A stretch of 64,000 nucleotides of DNA from Alicyclobacillus sp. (lineage in GTDB: Bacteria > Bacillota > Bacilli > Alicyclobacillales > Alicyclobacillaceae): NCBI GenBank assembly GCA_023511295.1, contig JAIMBT010000010.1, forward strand, positions 58,413-122,412, in the 5' to 3' direction. Made by a program: the position numbers and the translations under genes. Under the pieces are notes generated by a model. It saw nothing but the letters and a program-made list of their open reading frames with translations. It had not been told where the DNA came from and searched no databases. Each line of letters begins with the position of its first letter. Positions within the stretch are counted from its first letter, which is position 1. Below are positions 1 to 9,641 of this stretch, one piece after another.

Positions 1-1
1 G

Positions 2-823
2 GAAGCGGATGTCTCCCTGCGCGTCTCCGAGACCGAGGACGCGGACACGTTCCTCGTCGCGAGCCGAGGCGAGTTGCACCTGTCCATCCTGATTGAGAAG
101 ATGCGCCGCGAAGGCTACGAGTTTCAGGTGTCGAAGCCGCAGGTGATTGTCAAGCGCATCGACGGCCAACTGCTGGAGCCCGTGGAGACGCTGGTGGTCG
201 ACGTGCCGAGCGATGCGGTGGGTGCGGTGATTGAAGCGCTCGGAGACCGCAAAGCGGAGATGCAAAGCCTGACCCCGTCGGCCTCGGGCGAGTCCACACG
301 ACTCGAGTTCACCGTGCCTTCGCGCGGGCTGATTGGCTTTCGCACGGAGTTTCTCACCTTGACGCGTGGCTACGGGACGATGCACCACACCTTCCTCGAA
401 TACGGCCCGTGGCGCGGGGACGTCATCACGCGGCGTCAGGGCGTGCTCGTTTCCATGGACGACGGCCCAGCGACGGCCTACAGTTTGCAGAACCTGGAGG
501 ACCGCGGCGTGATGTTCATCACGCCCGGAACCATCGTGTACGAGGGCATGATTGTCGGCGAACACACGCGGGAGAACGACCTCACCGTCAACGTGACGCG
601 ACAAAAGCACATGACCAACGTGCGGTCTTCGACGAAAGACGAGACCACCCGAATGAAGGCACCGCGATTGCTCAGCCTGGAGGCGGCCATCACGTATATC
701 GAAGACGATGAGCTCTGCGAGATCACGCCGCAGACCTTCCGCCTTCGCAAACGCGTTTTAAACAAGAGCGAGCGGGAGAAGGCACAAAAGCGCGCCCGGA
801 CCACGGCTGAGTCTGGCGTCTGA
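2..823 (+). CDS. typA: TypA/BipA ribosome-associated GTPase, C-terminal part (5' end outside window)
   Basis: This is the last 273 codons of the translational GTPase TypA (BipA), which binds the 70S ribosome and helps 50S assembly and stress adaptation. The reading frame is open to the left edge, so the GTPase domain lies outside the window. Visible are the EF-G-like segment SRGELHLSILIE with REGYEFQVSKP, then the TypA-specific C-terminal region with RGLIGFRTEFLT and a basic tail ending in a TGA stop at 821-823. The family assignment is firm because this C-terminal domain is unique to TypA. The next gene, tdk, starts 87 bases downstream on the same strand with no clear terminator between, so co-transcription is possible. 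Confidence 0.96.
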   Translation, partial: EADVSLRVSETEDADTFLVASRGELHLSILIEKMRREGYEFQVSKPQVIVKRIDGQLLEPVETLVVDVPSDAVGAVIEALGDRKAEMQSLTPSASGESTRLEFTVPSRGLIGFRTEFLTLTRGYGTMHHTFLEYGPWRGDVITRRQGVLVSMDDGPATAYSLQNLEDRGVMFITPGTIVYEGMIVGEHTRENDLTVNVTRQKHMTNVRSSTKDETTRMKAPRLLSLEAAITYIEDDELCEITPQTFRLRKRVLNKSEREKAQKRARTTAESGV

Positions 824-910
824 GCGGGCAGGAGATGCCCCGGGCGGCAGCGAACCGATGAAGGTACAGGGCGGCATAGGACGACATCTGGCGGCGGGAG
901 GTTGGAGGGC

Positions 911-1678
911 ATGTATGACATCTCGGTTCCAGATGCGGGCCATCTCCTGGTCATCACTGGCAACATGATGTCCGGAAAGACAGAGGAACTGATTGCCCGG
1001 GTTCGGACCCTGGAGCGGGTGGAGTCGATTCGCGCCCAAGCGGCCCTGCGCGAGGGCGTGTTCTACGAACCGCGAAAAATTGGCGTGTACAAGCACGGCT
1101 TGGACGTCCGGTATTCGGACACCGAGATCGCCAGCCATGGCGGTCAGCGCATGGAGGCTCGCCCTGTGGCAAGCGCGGAGGACCTGCTCGAAGACGTCGT
1201 CCGCCGACAGTGCCGCATCGTCGCGTGCGACGAAGTGCAGTTCTTCATGGAGCAGGACGGCAACGGCTACGTCATCGTCGAGGTGTTGGCCGAACTGTTG
1301 CGACACCAGTGTCACGTCATCGTCTCCGGTCTGGACAAGGACTTTCGCGGGATGCCCTTCGGTCCGATGGGAGACATCCTCGCCCTGGCCGACGAGCGCG
1401 TGACCCTGACGTCGACGTGCGTGCGCTGCGGAGCACCCGCGGTCCTGCCGCAGCGGCTGATTGACGGCCGCCCCGCCGACTGGAACGATCCGGTCGTGTT
1501 CCCGGGCGCGATGGAGGCCTATGAACCTCGCTGCCGGCGCTGCCATGTCACGTTCTACTCGGGACCCGCCCGACTGCCGATGGCGCGCCTGAAAGCCGCG
1601 GCCGCAGTGGATGCGCCCGCGACTGTCGATGCGCACGACGACAATGCGCCACAGGGAGAAGGAAAAGCTCGGGAATGA
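911..1678 (+). CDS. tdk: Thymidine kinase, type II, with extra insertions
   Basis: Phosphorylates thymidine to dTMP in the cytoplasmic salvage pathway. The P-loop is GNMMSGKTEEL near the N-terminus, DEVQFF carries the catalytic Glu, and GLDKDFRGMPFGP matches the core. The zinc-binding pairs CVRC and CRRC flank a QRLIDGRPADWNDPV segment typical of the family. At 255 residues it is longer than the usual 190-200. There is an insertion after the P-loop helix (about REGVFYEPRK), another after the catalytic Glu (EQDGNGYV), and an Ala/Asp-rich C-terminal tail. ATG 911 is chosen because GGGAGG at 896-901 sits 9 bases upstream; a TTG at 902 would overlap that site. A strong terminator follows. Confidence 0.95.
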   Translation: MYDISVPDAGHLLVITGNMMSGKTEELIARVRTLERVESIRAQAALREGVFYEPRKIGVYKHGLDVRYSDTEIASHGGQRMEARPVASAEDLLEDVVRRQCRIVACDEVQFFMEQDGNGYVIVEVLAELLRHQCHVIVSGLDKDFRGMPFGPMGDILALADERVTLTSTCVRCGAPAVLPQRLIDGRPADWNDPVVFPGAMEAYEPRCRRCHVTFYSGPARLPMARLKAAAAVDAPATVDAHDDNAPQGEGKARE

Positions 1679-1747
1679 CCGAGGACGCACCGTTGACGAA
1701 ACGTCACAAAGGCCACCCAGAATTCAACCGTCATTGACCTGCAAAGA

Positions 1748-1778
1748 GGCGTGCCGTGTGGCACGCCATTCGTTTTTT
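1748..1778 (+). terminator. Intrinsic terminator of tdk
   Basis: GGCGTGCC (1748-1755) pairs perfectly with GGCACGCC (1760-1767) around a GTGT loop. It is followed by a T-rich run at 1773-1778. It lies 70 bases after the tdk stop and points with tdk. The opposite-strand polC stop is at 1881, so the hairpin may also help stop the convergent polC transcript, though no U tract follows on that strand. Confidence 0.88.
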
Positions 1779-1880
1779 AGATCATTTGAAGGACGGTCGC
1801 AGGAACGGACTTCGAGAAGTCACCCGGTCCGAAGTCACGCAGCGCCTCCCACTCGCCATCGCAGTGTCCCGCCGTCGACT

Positions 1881-4800
1881 TCACGAGAGTTCAAACAGCG
1901 ACAATTGGTTTGTCTCCGGCAGTCCAGCCAGGCAGCCGAGACCGTCGAGGATTTCAATCACCGTCTTCGAGACGCGGCTTCGAGTCTGTAGGTCCTCAAT
2001 GGAGAGGAACGGCCCCTCCTGCGCGGCGCTGTGCAGGCTCTTCGCAGCGGCTTCGCCCACGCCCGGGATGGCGGCAAACGGCGGACGCAGCGCCTGTTGC
2101 TCGGGCTCCATCACAAAGCGGGTTGACTCCGACTGGTAGAGGTCGACGGGCAGGAAGCGAAACCCGCGAACGACCATCTCCAGTGCCACTTCGAGCACCG
2201 TCAGCAGGCTCTTCTCTTTTGGCAGAGCGGCATTGCCTTTCGCTTCAATCTCTTCAATCCGCTTGACAATCGCATCTCGCCCCTGGGTCATCAGCTCGAC
2301 GTCAAAGTCGTCCGCTCGCACGGTGAAGTAGGCAGCGTAGAAGGCCAGTGGGTGATGGATTTTGAACCACGCAATCCGGACAGCCATCAGGACGTACGCC
2401 GCTGCGTGGGCCTTCGGGAACATGTACTTAATGCGGCGCCCGGACTCGATATACCAATCTGGCACGCCGAACTCACGCATGTACGCCTCGTCCTGTTCCG
2501 TGACGCCTTTTCCTTTGCGGATGGACTCCATGATCTTGAACGCCCGGGACGGATCGAGCCCCTTGTAAATCAGGTAGACCATGATGTCGTCGCGGGCGCA
2601 GATGACCTCCGACAGCGTCGCAATCCCCTTGCGGATGAGGTCCTGCGCGTTGTTCAGCCAGACGTCGGTGCCGTGGGACAGCCCGGAAATCCGCACCAGC
2701 TCGGAGAAGGTCGTCGGCCGCGTGTCCTCCAGCATCTGGCGCACGAACTTCGTGCCAAACTCCGGAATGGCGTACGTCCCGGTGACCGACCGGATGTCCT
2801 CAGGCCGCACCCCGAGTGTCTCGGTGCCGCTGAACAGGCCCAGTACCTTCGGGTCGTCGAGCGGGATGGTCTTCGGGTCGACGCCTGTGAGGTCTTGCAG
2901 CATGCGGATCACGGTCGGATCGTCGTGGCCGAGAATGTCGAGCTTCAGCAGACAACTCTCCAACCCCGAATGGTAGTCGAAGTGTGTGGTCCGCATGCCC
3001 GCGTTCAGGTCGTCCGCCGGGTATTGAACCGGTGTGAAGTCGTAGATCGACTTGTGTGACGGCACAACCACCATCCCGCCAGGATGCTGCCCCGTTGTCC
3101 GTTTGACGCCTGTACAACCCGCGACGAGCCGGTCGATCTCGGCGTTGCGCAACACCAGGCCGCGCTCCTCAGCAAACTTGCGCACGTACCCGTAAGCTGT
3201 TTTCTCCGCCACCGTCGAGATGGTCCCCGCACGGAACACGTGGTCCTCGCCAAACAGTTCCACGGTGTAGCGGTGTGCGCGCGGTTGATACTCGCCGGAG
3301 AAGTTCAGGTCGATATCCGGGACCTTGTCCCCGTTGAATCCGAGGAACGTCTCAAACGGGATGTCCTGGCCGTCCTTCACCAGATGCGCACCGCAGCGCG
3401 GGCAGTCTTTGTCCGGGAGGTCAAAGCCGGAGCCGACCGATCCGTCTTCCACGAACTCGCTGTAGCGGCATTCTGGGCAGCGGTAGTGCGGCGGCAACGG
3501 GTTCACTTCGGTGATATCCGTCATCGTCGCGACGAGCGAAGATCCAACCGACCCCCGGCTGCCGACCAGGTATCCGTCCGACAGGGATTTCACCACCAGC
3601 TTGTGCGCGATGTAGTAGATGACCGAGAACCCGTGGCTGATGATGGAGTGCAATTCCTTTTTCAGCCGAGCCTCCACGATTTCTGGAAGCGGATCTCCAT
3701 ACCACGCTCGCGCCCGCTCGTACGACATCCGCTGAATCGCTTCCTCTGCCCCGTCGATGACCGGCGTGAACAGCTCGTGCGGAATGGGGCGCACGTCTTC
3801 CACGGCTTCGGCAACCTGTCGCGGTCCCGCAACAACGACGTCGTACGCCGCGTCGCCGAGGTATTGGAATTCAGCGAGCATTTCGTCGGTCGTACGCAGG
3901 TGCATCTTGGGGTGGGGTCCCGCGATGTTCTGAGATTGCAGGAAAATCTCCCGGAAGATGGCGTCCTTCGGGTTCAGGTAGTGCACGTCACCCGTGGCCA
4001 CAACGGGAATGCTTAGTCGACGGCCAATCTCCAGCATCTGCCTGTGAATCTCCCGGACGCTTTCCAAACTCTGAATGAGCGACTCACGCAACAGCGGCTC
4101 GTAGTGCGAGACGGGTTGAATCTCGAGGTAATCGTAGAACTTACAGAGTTCCTCCAATTCCTCGCCCGACTTTCCGCGCAGGAACGCCTGAAACACTTCT
4201 CCCTGGTGGCACGCGCTGCCCACAAGCAGCCCTTCCCGCCGTTTGGCGAGTTCCGAGCGCGGAATCCGCGGTACGCGATGGAAGGTCTCCGTGTGTGCCC
4301 TCGACACCAGTTCGTAAAGGTTTCGCAAGCCGACGGCGTTTGCCACCAAGATGGTCGCGTGGAACGGGCGAACGCGCGTGACGTCGACTCCCCCCTGCAG
4401 CCGGTTCAACCCGTCGAGGTCTTGGACGCCCCGCGCTTGCGCCGCTTCGAGGAGCTTCAGGAACACCTTGGCGGTTGCTTCCGAATCCGCAAGCGCCCGG
4501 TGGTGGTTGACCAACTGCACCTCGAACTTCTGCGTGAGCGTCTTGAGCCGATAGTTCTTCTCTCCCGGAAACAGCGAACGGGCGAGCGCGAGGGTGTCTA
4601 TCACCGGTTGTGTCCAGTCCGGCATCCCCACGCGGCGCGCGCACTGGCCGAGGAACCCGACGTCGAACTCCGCATTGTGCGCGACCATCACAGCGTCCTG
4701 AGCAAAGTCGCGGAACCGCCGCAAAGCTTCGTCCAGCTTCGGCTGACCCGTTACCATGTCTTGGGTGATTCCCGTAAGCTCCGATATCTTCGCAGACAGT

Positions 4801-6320
4801 GTACGCTCCGGGTCAATCAAGATGGCAAACGTATCGACCACTTCGCCGCCCGCGACTTTGACCGCGGCCAGTTCAATCAACGTGTCTTCGCGCGCATTGA
4901 GGCCGGTCGTCTCGGTGTCAAACACGACAAACGTGGCCTGTGCAAGGTCGACCGCGGCCGGTCGGTAGACAATGGGGGCACCGTCGTCGACGACGTACGC
5001 CTCAACACCGAGCAGCACCTTCACCCCGTGTTTACGTCCCGCCTCGTAGGCCTCCGGGAACACCTGCACGCCGCCGTGGTCCGTCACCGCAATGGCAGGG
5101 TGACCCCATTTCGCCGCTTGTTCGATGAATGCCGCCACCGGCGTCACGCCGTCGAGACTCGACATCGCCGTGTGCAGGTGCAGTTCAATCCGCTTCTCCG
5201 GCGCGTCGTCCGTCCGCTCGCGAACCGCGGCTGGCTGCATGTCCTGTACCATCAGAACCAGTTCTTTCGCGTACGTATCGAACTGCACCGACCCTTGCAG
5301 CCGGACCCGCACGCCGTCGCGCAGGTCCGCCAGGGCCTGCAACTGACGGTCTGTCGAGGCGAACAGTTTCGCCGAGATGGAATCCTCGTCATCCGTGATG
5401 TTGAACTGGACGAGCGTGCGGCCGCTCGCCAGGGTGCGCGTCTCGTGACGAAACACGCGCCCCTCGACCACCACGCGGCGCATCTCGTCGGCAATCTGGC
5501 GGATAGGGATTGGGTCCTCCTCGATGGCACGTCCGATGCACAAGGGCTGTGCGGGCTCTTCGTCATCTCTCCGACGGCGCACGTACGGCCGCTCGCCGCC
5601 GTCTCTCTGCTCCTCTGTTGGCGAGGCGGCCTTCGACGCGGCCAGCTCTTGTTCGCGGGCGAGAATTTCCGCAACCTCACGCCGCTCTGCGTCGTTCAGT
5701 GCTTCTCGCAGGGCTTGTCCACGCAACGGCGCGGCGGTATCGACGCCCAGGGCACACCGGACCCTCCAACCGAATACGCGCGCGAAGTGCGCCTCCAGCC
5801 AGGTATCGGCAGCCTTCTTCACCGCCTGACTGCACTCGGCTTCACTCCCGAGCAACAAGTGGATGGACACCCCGGGGTGGTCCGGCTCCGGCGCAGCTGT
5901 GCCCAGCGAGATGACCCGCTGCGCGTGGCGCAGCATGTGCCCCACCAACCCTTCCTCTTCTGCGAAAAACGCCAAAAGCGCCGATAGAGCCTCGTCCACG
6001 GAGGCCCGCTGGAGCTTGTCCGCGATGGACGGAATGAGTTGAGACACCACGGTCCATTGACAACTGTCGCCGAGATGCTGCCCCAACACCCGTTCCAAGG
6101 CACGAAACGCCTCGACGCGCTGCGCCGCCGCGGCCGCCGACAGGTCTGTCGGCTCGACCTCCGCGCCGCCCGAAGCAAGCGATGGTTCATTCGGCAACCA
6201 CGGCTGTAGCTGCACGCAGACACGCCCCGACGCCGGCGCCACCTCCACACGCGCGACGCGGGACAGCAGGTCCTCCACGTGGCTCGACGTCCGTTCGGCC
6301 GTCTCTCGTGCTGATTCCAT
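1881..6320 (-). CDS. polC: DNA polymerase III alpha subunit, PolC type
   Basis: Main replicative polymerase of low-GC Gram-positives, with built-in proofreading. The 1479 residues show, in order: an N-terminal tau/DnaN-interacting region; an OB fold near 283-362; a PHP domain starting at HLHTAMSSLDG (380s); a DEDD exonuclease inserted in the PHP domain with DTETTG at 468-473; then the catalytic polymerase with GRGSVGSSL, four zinc-binding cysteines (CPEC, CPRC) and PDIDLNFSGEY. Length and order match the Bacillus enzyme. The ATG at 6320 is preceded by GGTGAT. It is the last gene of the rseP-dxr-cdsA-uppS-frr-pyrH block. The proS gene that usually sits between rseP and polC in Bacillus is absent: only 37 bases separate them. 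Confidence 0.98.
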   Translation of the reverse strand: MESARETAERTSSHVEDLLSRVARVEVAPASGRVCVQLQPWLPNEPSLASGGAEVEPTDLSAAAAAQRVEAFRALERVLGQHLGDSCQWTVVSQLIPSIADKLQRASVDEALSALLAFFAEEEGLVGHMLRHAQRVISLGTAAPEPDHPGVSIHLLLGSEAECSQAVKKAADTWLEAHFARVFGWRVRCALGVDTAAPLRGQALREALNDAERREVAEILAREQELAASKAASPTEEQRDGGERPYVRRRRDDEEPAQPLCIGRAIEEDPIPIRQIADEMRRVVVEGRVFRHETRTLASGRTLVQFNITDDEDSISAKLFASTDRQLQALADLRDGVRVRLQGSVQFDTYAKELVLMVQDMQPAAVRERTDDAPEKRIELHLHTAMSSLDGVTPVAAFIEQAAKWGHPAIAVTDHGGVQVFPEAYEAGRKHGVKVLLGVEAYVVDDGAPIVYRPAAVDLAQATFVVFDTETTGLNAREDTLIELAAVKVAGGEVVDTFAILIDPERTLSAKISELTGITQDMVTGQPKLDEALRRFRDFAQDAVMVAHNAEFDVGFLGQCARRVGMPDWTQPVIDTLALARSLFPGEKNYRLKTLTQKFEVQLVNHHRALADSEATAKVFLKLLEAAQARGVQDLDGLNRLQGGVDVTRVRPFHATILVANAVGLRNLYELVSRAHTETFHRVPRIPRSELAKRREGLLVGSACHQGEVFQAFLRGKSGEELEELCKFYDYLEIQPVSHYEPLLRESLIQSLESVREIHRQMLEIGRRLSIPVVATGDVHYLNPKDAIFREIFLQSQNIAGPHPKMHLRTTDEMLAEFQYLGDAAYDVVVAGPRQVAEAVEDVRPIPHELFTPVIDGAEEAIQRMSYERARAWYGDPLPEIVEARLKKELHSIISHGFSVIYYIAHKLVVKSLSDGYLVGSRGSVGSSLVATMTDITEVNPLPPHYRCPECRYSEFVEDGSVGSGFDLPDKDCPRCGAHLVKDGQDIPFETFLGFNGDKVPDIDLNFSGEYQPRAHRYTVELFGEDHVFRAGTISTVAEKTAYGYVRKFAEERGLVLRNAEIDRLVAGCTGVKRTTGQHPGGMVVVPSHKSIYDFTPVQYPADDLNAGMRTTHFDYHSGLESCLLKLDILGHDDPTVIRMLQDLTGVDPKTIPLDDPKVLGLFSGTETLGVRPEDIRSVTGTYAIPEFGTKFVRQMLEDTRPTTFSELVRISGLSHGTDVWLNNAQDLIRKGIATLSEVICARDDIMVYLIYKGLDPSRAFKIMESIRKGKGVTEQDEAYMREFGVPDWYIESGRRIKYMFPKAHAAAYVLMAVRIAWFKIHHPLAFYAAYFTVRADDFDVELMTQGRDAIVKRIEEIEAKGNAALPKEKSLLTVLEVALEMVVRGFRFLPVDLYQSESTRFVMEPEQQALRPPFAAIPGVGEAAAKSLHSAAQEGPFLSIEDLQTRSRVSKTVIEILDGLGCLAGLPETNQLSLFELS

Positions 6321-6357
6321 CCAATCACCTCAACTCCCACGCGCTCTCGCCGGGGCT

Positions 6358-7626
6358 TTAAAACAGGCGCAACACGTCCCGGTACGTGATCATCACACCG
6401 AACAACATGAGCAGGGCGAAGCCCACGACGTGAACCAGTCCTTCCTTCCGAGGGTCGAGCGCCTTGCCTCGGAACAACTCCACAATCATGAACAACAGCC
6501 GCCCGCCGTCCAGTGCCGGAATCGGGAGCAGGTTCATCAGGCCGAGGTTGAGGCTGAGCATACCCGCAATCATAAGCACGTTCCAGACGCCGCTTTGGGC
6601 CTGCTGCCCAATCACGTCCGCAATCCCGACGGGCCCCGACAGGTCCTGGAACTGGTGGTGTTGAATGACCTGGTGAAACAGCACGCCAAGGGTCCCGGCC
6701 GACGCAGTGTAGACAGTGGCAAAGCCGGTTGGAATGGTCTTCGCCGGTTGAAACGTCACGGGTTGCTGAATCCCCAACTGCGGACCGTTGGCTGTCAAAC
6801 GGGGCGTCACCTGTAGCGTCTCCACCTGGCCTTGGTGCTCCACCTGCAACTGAAGCGGCGCCGGCGGTTTCGACGTATCCGACTGAATCGCCTGTACCAG
6901 CGACATCCAGGTCGTCAACGGTTGTCCGTTGACCGCCAACACCTTGTCCCCGGCCACCAGTCCGGCCGTCTGCGCCGGCGACCCCGGCTCGACGGCTCCG
7001 ACGACCGGCGTGTTCAGCGGCACCCCGATGTGCATGAAGACTGCAGCGAACAGCACCCCAGCGAGCAAAAAGTTCATCACCGGGCCAGCCAGAATGATGC
7101 TCGCACGCTGCCACAGCGGTTTGCCCAAGACCTGCTCGTGTCGCTCCACAATGGGCATCGAATTGCGGGCGTTCGTCATCAGACGGGCATGGGGCTTGAC
7201 GTGGTAGGTGTGAACCCCGTTGTCCGTCTCGAGCGTCATCGTCAGCCGATCCGTCAAGTCGAGCGCACGCAGCACGGCCCGCTCTCCGTGCGGGACGTCC
7301 TGTGGTTCTCCTACCTGAATGATCCGCTGATGGTCGTCGAGCACCACGGAAATCTCCTCACCGAGCCGAAACAGGGAGTCCTGCGGCACTTCTCCGGCAA
7401 GCTGTACGAACCCGCCGAACAGGTATGGGCGGATGGAGTATTCGGTGCCGCCGCGGACCCACCGGAGAAGTTTCGGGCCGAATCCGACCGAAAACGTGGG
7501 CACCGCGACGCCGCACCACTTCGCGACGATGAAGTGGCCGAATTCGTGGATCACGATGCTCCCGAGGAACACCAGCACCACGGCGACCACTGCTTTCAGG
7601 GCACCCATCAGGAAGGCGATTCCCAA
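6358..7626 (-). CDS. rseP: Site-2 zinc metalloprotease RseP/RasP
   Basis: Intramembrane protease that cleaves anti-sigma factors and remnant signal peptides in the cytoplasmic membrane. HEFGH at residues 27-31 in the first membrane helix binds zinc. A PDZ domain follows in the middle (GSPAQTAGLVAGDKVLAVNG), and the C-terminal LLPIPALDGG motif supplies the third zinc ligand. The protein is 422 residues, normal for the family. The start is a TTG: AGGTGA overlaps the dxr stop codon and lies 6 bases upstream, suggesting translational coupling with dxr. Confidence 0.96.
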   Translation of the reverse strand: MGIAFLMGALKAVVAVVLVFLGSIVIHEFGHFIVAKWCGVAVPTFSVGFGPKLLRWVRGGTEYSIRPYLFGGFVQLAGEVPQDSLFRLGEEISVVLDDHQRIIQVGEPQDVPHGERAVLRALDLTDRLTMTLETDNGVHTYHVKPHARLMTNARNSMPIVERHEQVLGKPLWQRASIILAGPVMNFLLAGVLFAAVFMHIGVPLNTPVVGAVEPGSPAQTAGLVAGDKVLAVNGQPLTTWMSLVQAIQSDTSKPPAPLQLQVEHQGQVETLQVTPRLTANGPQLGIQQPVTFQPAKTIPTGFATVYTASAGTLGVLFHQVIQHHQFQDLSGPVGIADVIGQQAQSGVWNVLMIAGMLSLNLGLMNLLPIPALDGGRLLFMIVELFRGKALDPRKEGLVHVVGFALLMLFGVMITYRDVLRLF

Positions 7627-7632
7627 GCCGCG

Positions 7633-8796
7633 TCACCTGCTTTCCCGTACAATCTGCACTGCGACCGAGCGCGCCTCCTCATCCATTTGCACGACGTCCT
7701 CAACGGTGTTCGGATGCCCTGACGGGATGCGGCCCAGCGTCTCTTCGACGACCGCCGAAATCCCGGTAAACGACAGGCGCCCCTGCAAAAACGCCTCAAC
7801 GGCGACCTCGTTCGCCGCGTTCATCACGCAGGGCGCGTACCCGCCAACCTCACCCGCCGCCCGTGCGAGACGTAGACACGGAAACCGCTCAACATCTGGG
7901 GCTTCAAAGGTCAACTGCTGCAGTTGCGCAAAGTTCAACCGCTGATCTGGGCGCGGGAGGTGTTTCGGGTAGGTGAATGCGAACTGGATGGGTACCCGCA
8001 TGTCGGGCACTCCCAGCTGCGCCAGAACCGCACCATCGGCAAATTCCACCATGGAGTGGATCACGCTCTGAGGGTGTACAACCACCTCTATAGTATCATA
8101 CGACGCCGCGAACAAATGATGCGCCTCAATCACCTCCAGACCCTTGTTCATCAAGGTAGCAGAGTCGACCGTAATCTTGCGGCCCATCGACCAAGTCGGG
8201 TGGCGGAGCGCGTCGGCTGCCGTGACCTGTGCGAGTTCCGAGGCCGGCGTTTGCCGAAACGGCCCGCCAGAAGCCGTCAACAGGTACCGTGACACGGTCG
8301 ATCCGGTCGCTCCCTGAAGGCACTGAAAGATGGCGGAGTGTTCACTGTCGAGCGGCAGAATCGCTGCGCCACGCGCTGCCGCATACGGCATCACCAGGTC
8401 GCCAGCCGCCACCAGTGTCTCCTTATTCGCGAGGGCGATGGTGGCGCCTCGCGAGATCGCCCGCCATGTCGGAATCAACCCAACCGCCCCGACGACGGCG
8501 GTGACCACCACATCCGTCGGTACGTCTGCCGCCCGGGCCAACCCCTCGGGCCCGACGCCAATCTCCGGAACGCACCCGGACCCATCGAGCAGACGGCACA
8601 ACTCGTCTCGGGTCTCTGGATTGGCGACGGAGACGTACTGCGGGCGAAACTGTACCACCTGTTCCGCCAACCGTCGCGCATTCTGCCCAGCAGCCAGTGC
8701 CGTCACAGCAATCTCACCGCCGAGGTGAGCCGCCACGTCCAACGTCAATCGTCCCATGACCCCTGTGGAGCCGAGAACGGTGATGGACTTCGTCAT
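7633..8796 (-). CDS. dxr: 1-deoxy-D-xylulose 5-phosphate reductoisomerase
   Basis: Converts DXP to 2-C-methyl-erythritol 4-phosphate with NADPH, the committed step of the MEP isoprenoid pathway. The N-terminus carries the NADPH-binding GSTGVMGRLTLDV motif. Central motifs ANKETLV, LPLDSEHSA (metal-binding Asp and Glu) and SATLMNKGLEVIEAH complete the active site. It is 387 residues long, the usual length. The second of two in-frame ATGs (8796) is chosen because AGGGGG at 8803-8808 directly abuts the first ATG (8802) but is 6 bases from the second. It precedes rseP, which is translated from a TTG 6 bases after the dxr stop. Confidence 0.97.
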   Translation of the reverse strand: MTKSITVLGSTGVMGRLTLDVAAHLGGEIAVTALAAGQNARRLAEQVVQFRPQYVSVANPETRDELCRLLDGSGCVPEIGVGPEGLARAADVPTDVVVTAVVGAVGLIPTWRAISRGATIALANKETLVAAGDLVMPYAAARGAAILPLDSEHSAIFQCLQGATGSTVSRYLLTASGGPFRQTPASELAQVTAADALRHPTWSMGRKITVDSATLMNKGLEVIEAHHLFAASYDTIEVVVHPQSVIHSMVEFADGAVLAQLGVPDMRVPIQFAFTYPKHLPRPDQRLNFAQLQQLTFEAPDVERFPCLRLARAAGEVGGYAPCVMNAANEVAVEAFLQGRLSFTGISAVVEETLGRIPSGHPNTVEDVVQMDEEARSVAVQIVRESR

Positions 8797-8844
8797 AACC
8801 ATCCCCCTGACACGTCGCCACTCGCGGCCGGGCAGAGGCCAACC

Positions 8845-9636
8845 TCAGATGTGCATCCAGACCCCGTGCGCCAGCATCCACGCCGCGGCCGGTGCCGCGA
8901 ACAGCAACCCATCGACGCGGTCCAGCATACCGCCGTGCCCAGGCAACAGGCTGCCGGAATCCTTGACGCCCGCCGTCCGCTTGTACGCGGATTCAACGAG
9001 ATCCCCCAACTGCCCGAAGAGCGAACACACGACGCCGAATATCAAGTACGTCGACCACCCCGAGGGCCGAATAAACGCGCAACCCGCGGCCACGGCGACG
9101 ACGGCAGCAGCTGCGAGCCCGCCGACCGCTCCGCTCACGGTCTTGTTCGGACTCACCGATGGCCACAGCTTCGGTCCGCCGACGGCGCCGCCGACGAAAT
9201 AGGCGGCCGTGTCGGTCGCCCAGATGCTGAAGAGATAGAGAAGCAGCCACGCCCACCCGGGATGGGTGGCCCGAATGCTGACCAGACTCAACCCGCCAAA
9301 CCCGATGTACAGCGCCCCGATGGCGACGAAGGCAGACTGTTGGACGGACGTTCGGTTGCCGAGCAAGACCGGGATGGCGAGAAATGCAGCCACCACCGCC
9401 TCAGCCAGGGGCAGGTTGAAAGCGGGCCGCCCCCAGATCATCCACAGGACGACGCACGAAGCGAATACGCTGCACAGCTGATACCACGACTGCCTGGCCA
9501 GCGCCGCGAACTCGAGCATCGCCCAGAGGCAACCGACGGACACGACCACCCGCCAAGCCGTGAGACCGAATGCCAGGCCGCAGACGACGATGACTCCTCC
9601 AAGTACCCCTGTAATCACACGCTTTCGCAGCAACAC
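8845..9636 (-). CDS. cdsA: Phosphatidate cytidylyltransferase (CDP-diglyceride synthase)
   Basis: Makes CDP-diacylglycerol from phosphatidic acid and CTP in the cytoplasmic membrane, feeding phospholipid synthesis. The 263 residues form about seven membrane helices. The C-terminal half holds SPNKTVSGAVGG, then the family signature KRTAGVKDSGSLLPGHGGML followed by DRVD. The start is GTG 9636 or TTG 9633, both behind AGGTGG. It sits directly after uppS, as in Bacillus. Confidence 0.96.
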   Translation of the reverse strand: MLLRKRVITGVLGGVIVVCGLAFGLTAWRVVVSVGCLWAMLEFAALARQSWYQLCSVFASCVVLWMIWGRPAFNLPLAEAVVAAFLAIPVLLGNRTSVQQSAFVAIGALYIGFGGLSLVSIRATHPGWAWLLLYLFSIWATDTAAYFVGGAVGGPKLWPSVSPNKTVSGAVGGLAAAAVVAVAAGCAFIRPSGWSTYLIFGVVCSLFGQLGDLVESAYKRTAGVKDSGSLLPGHGGMLDRVDGLLFAAPAAAWMLAHGVWMHI

Positions 9637-9641
9637 GCCAC

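Noticed and set aside
4044..5987. 647-codon open frame on the plus strand opposite polC
   Set aside because: It is antisense to clear polC domains, has an Arg/His/Gln-rich composition typical of a shadow frame in GC-rich DNA, and lacks a ribosome site.
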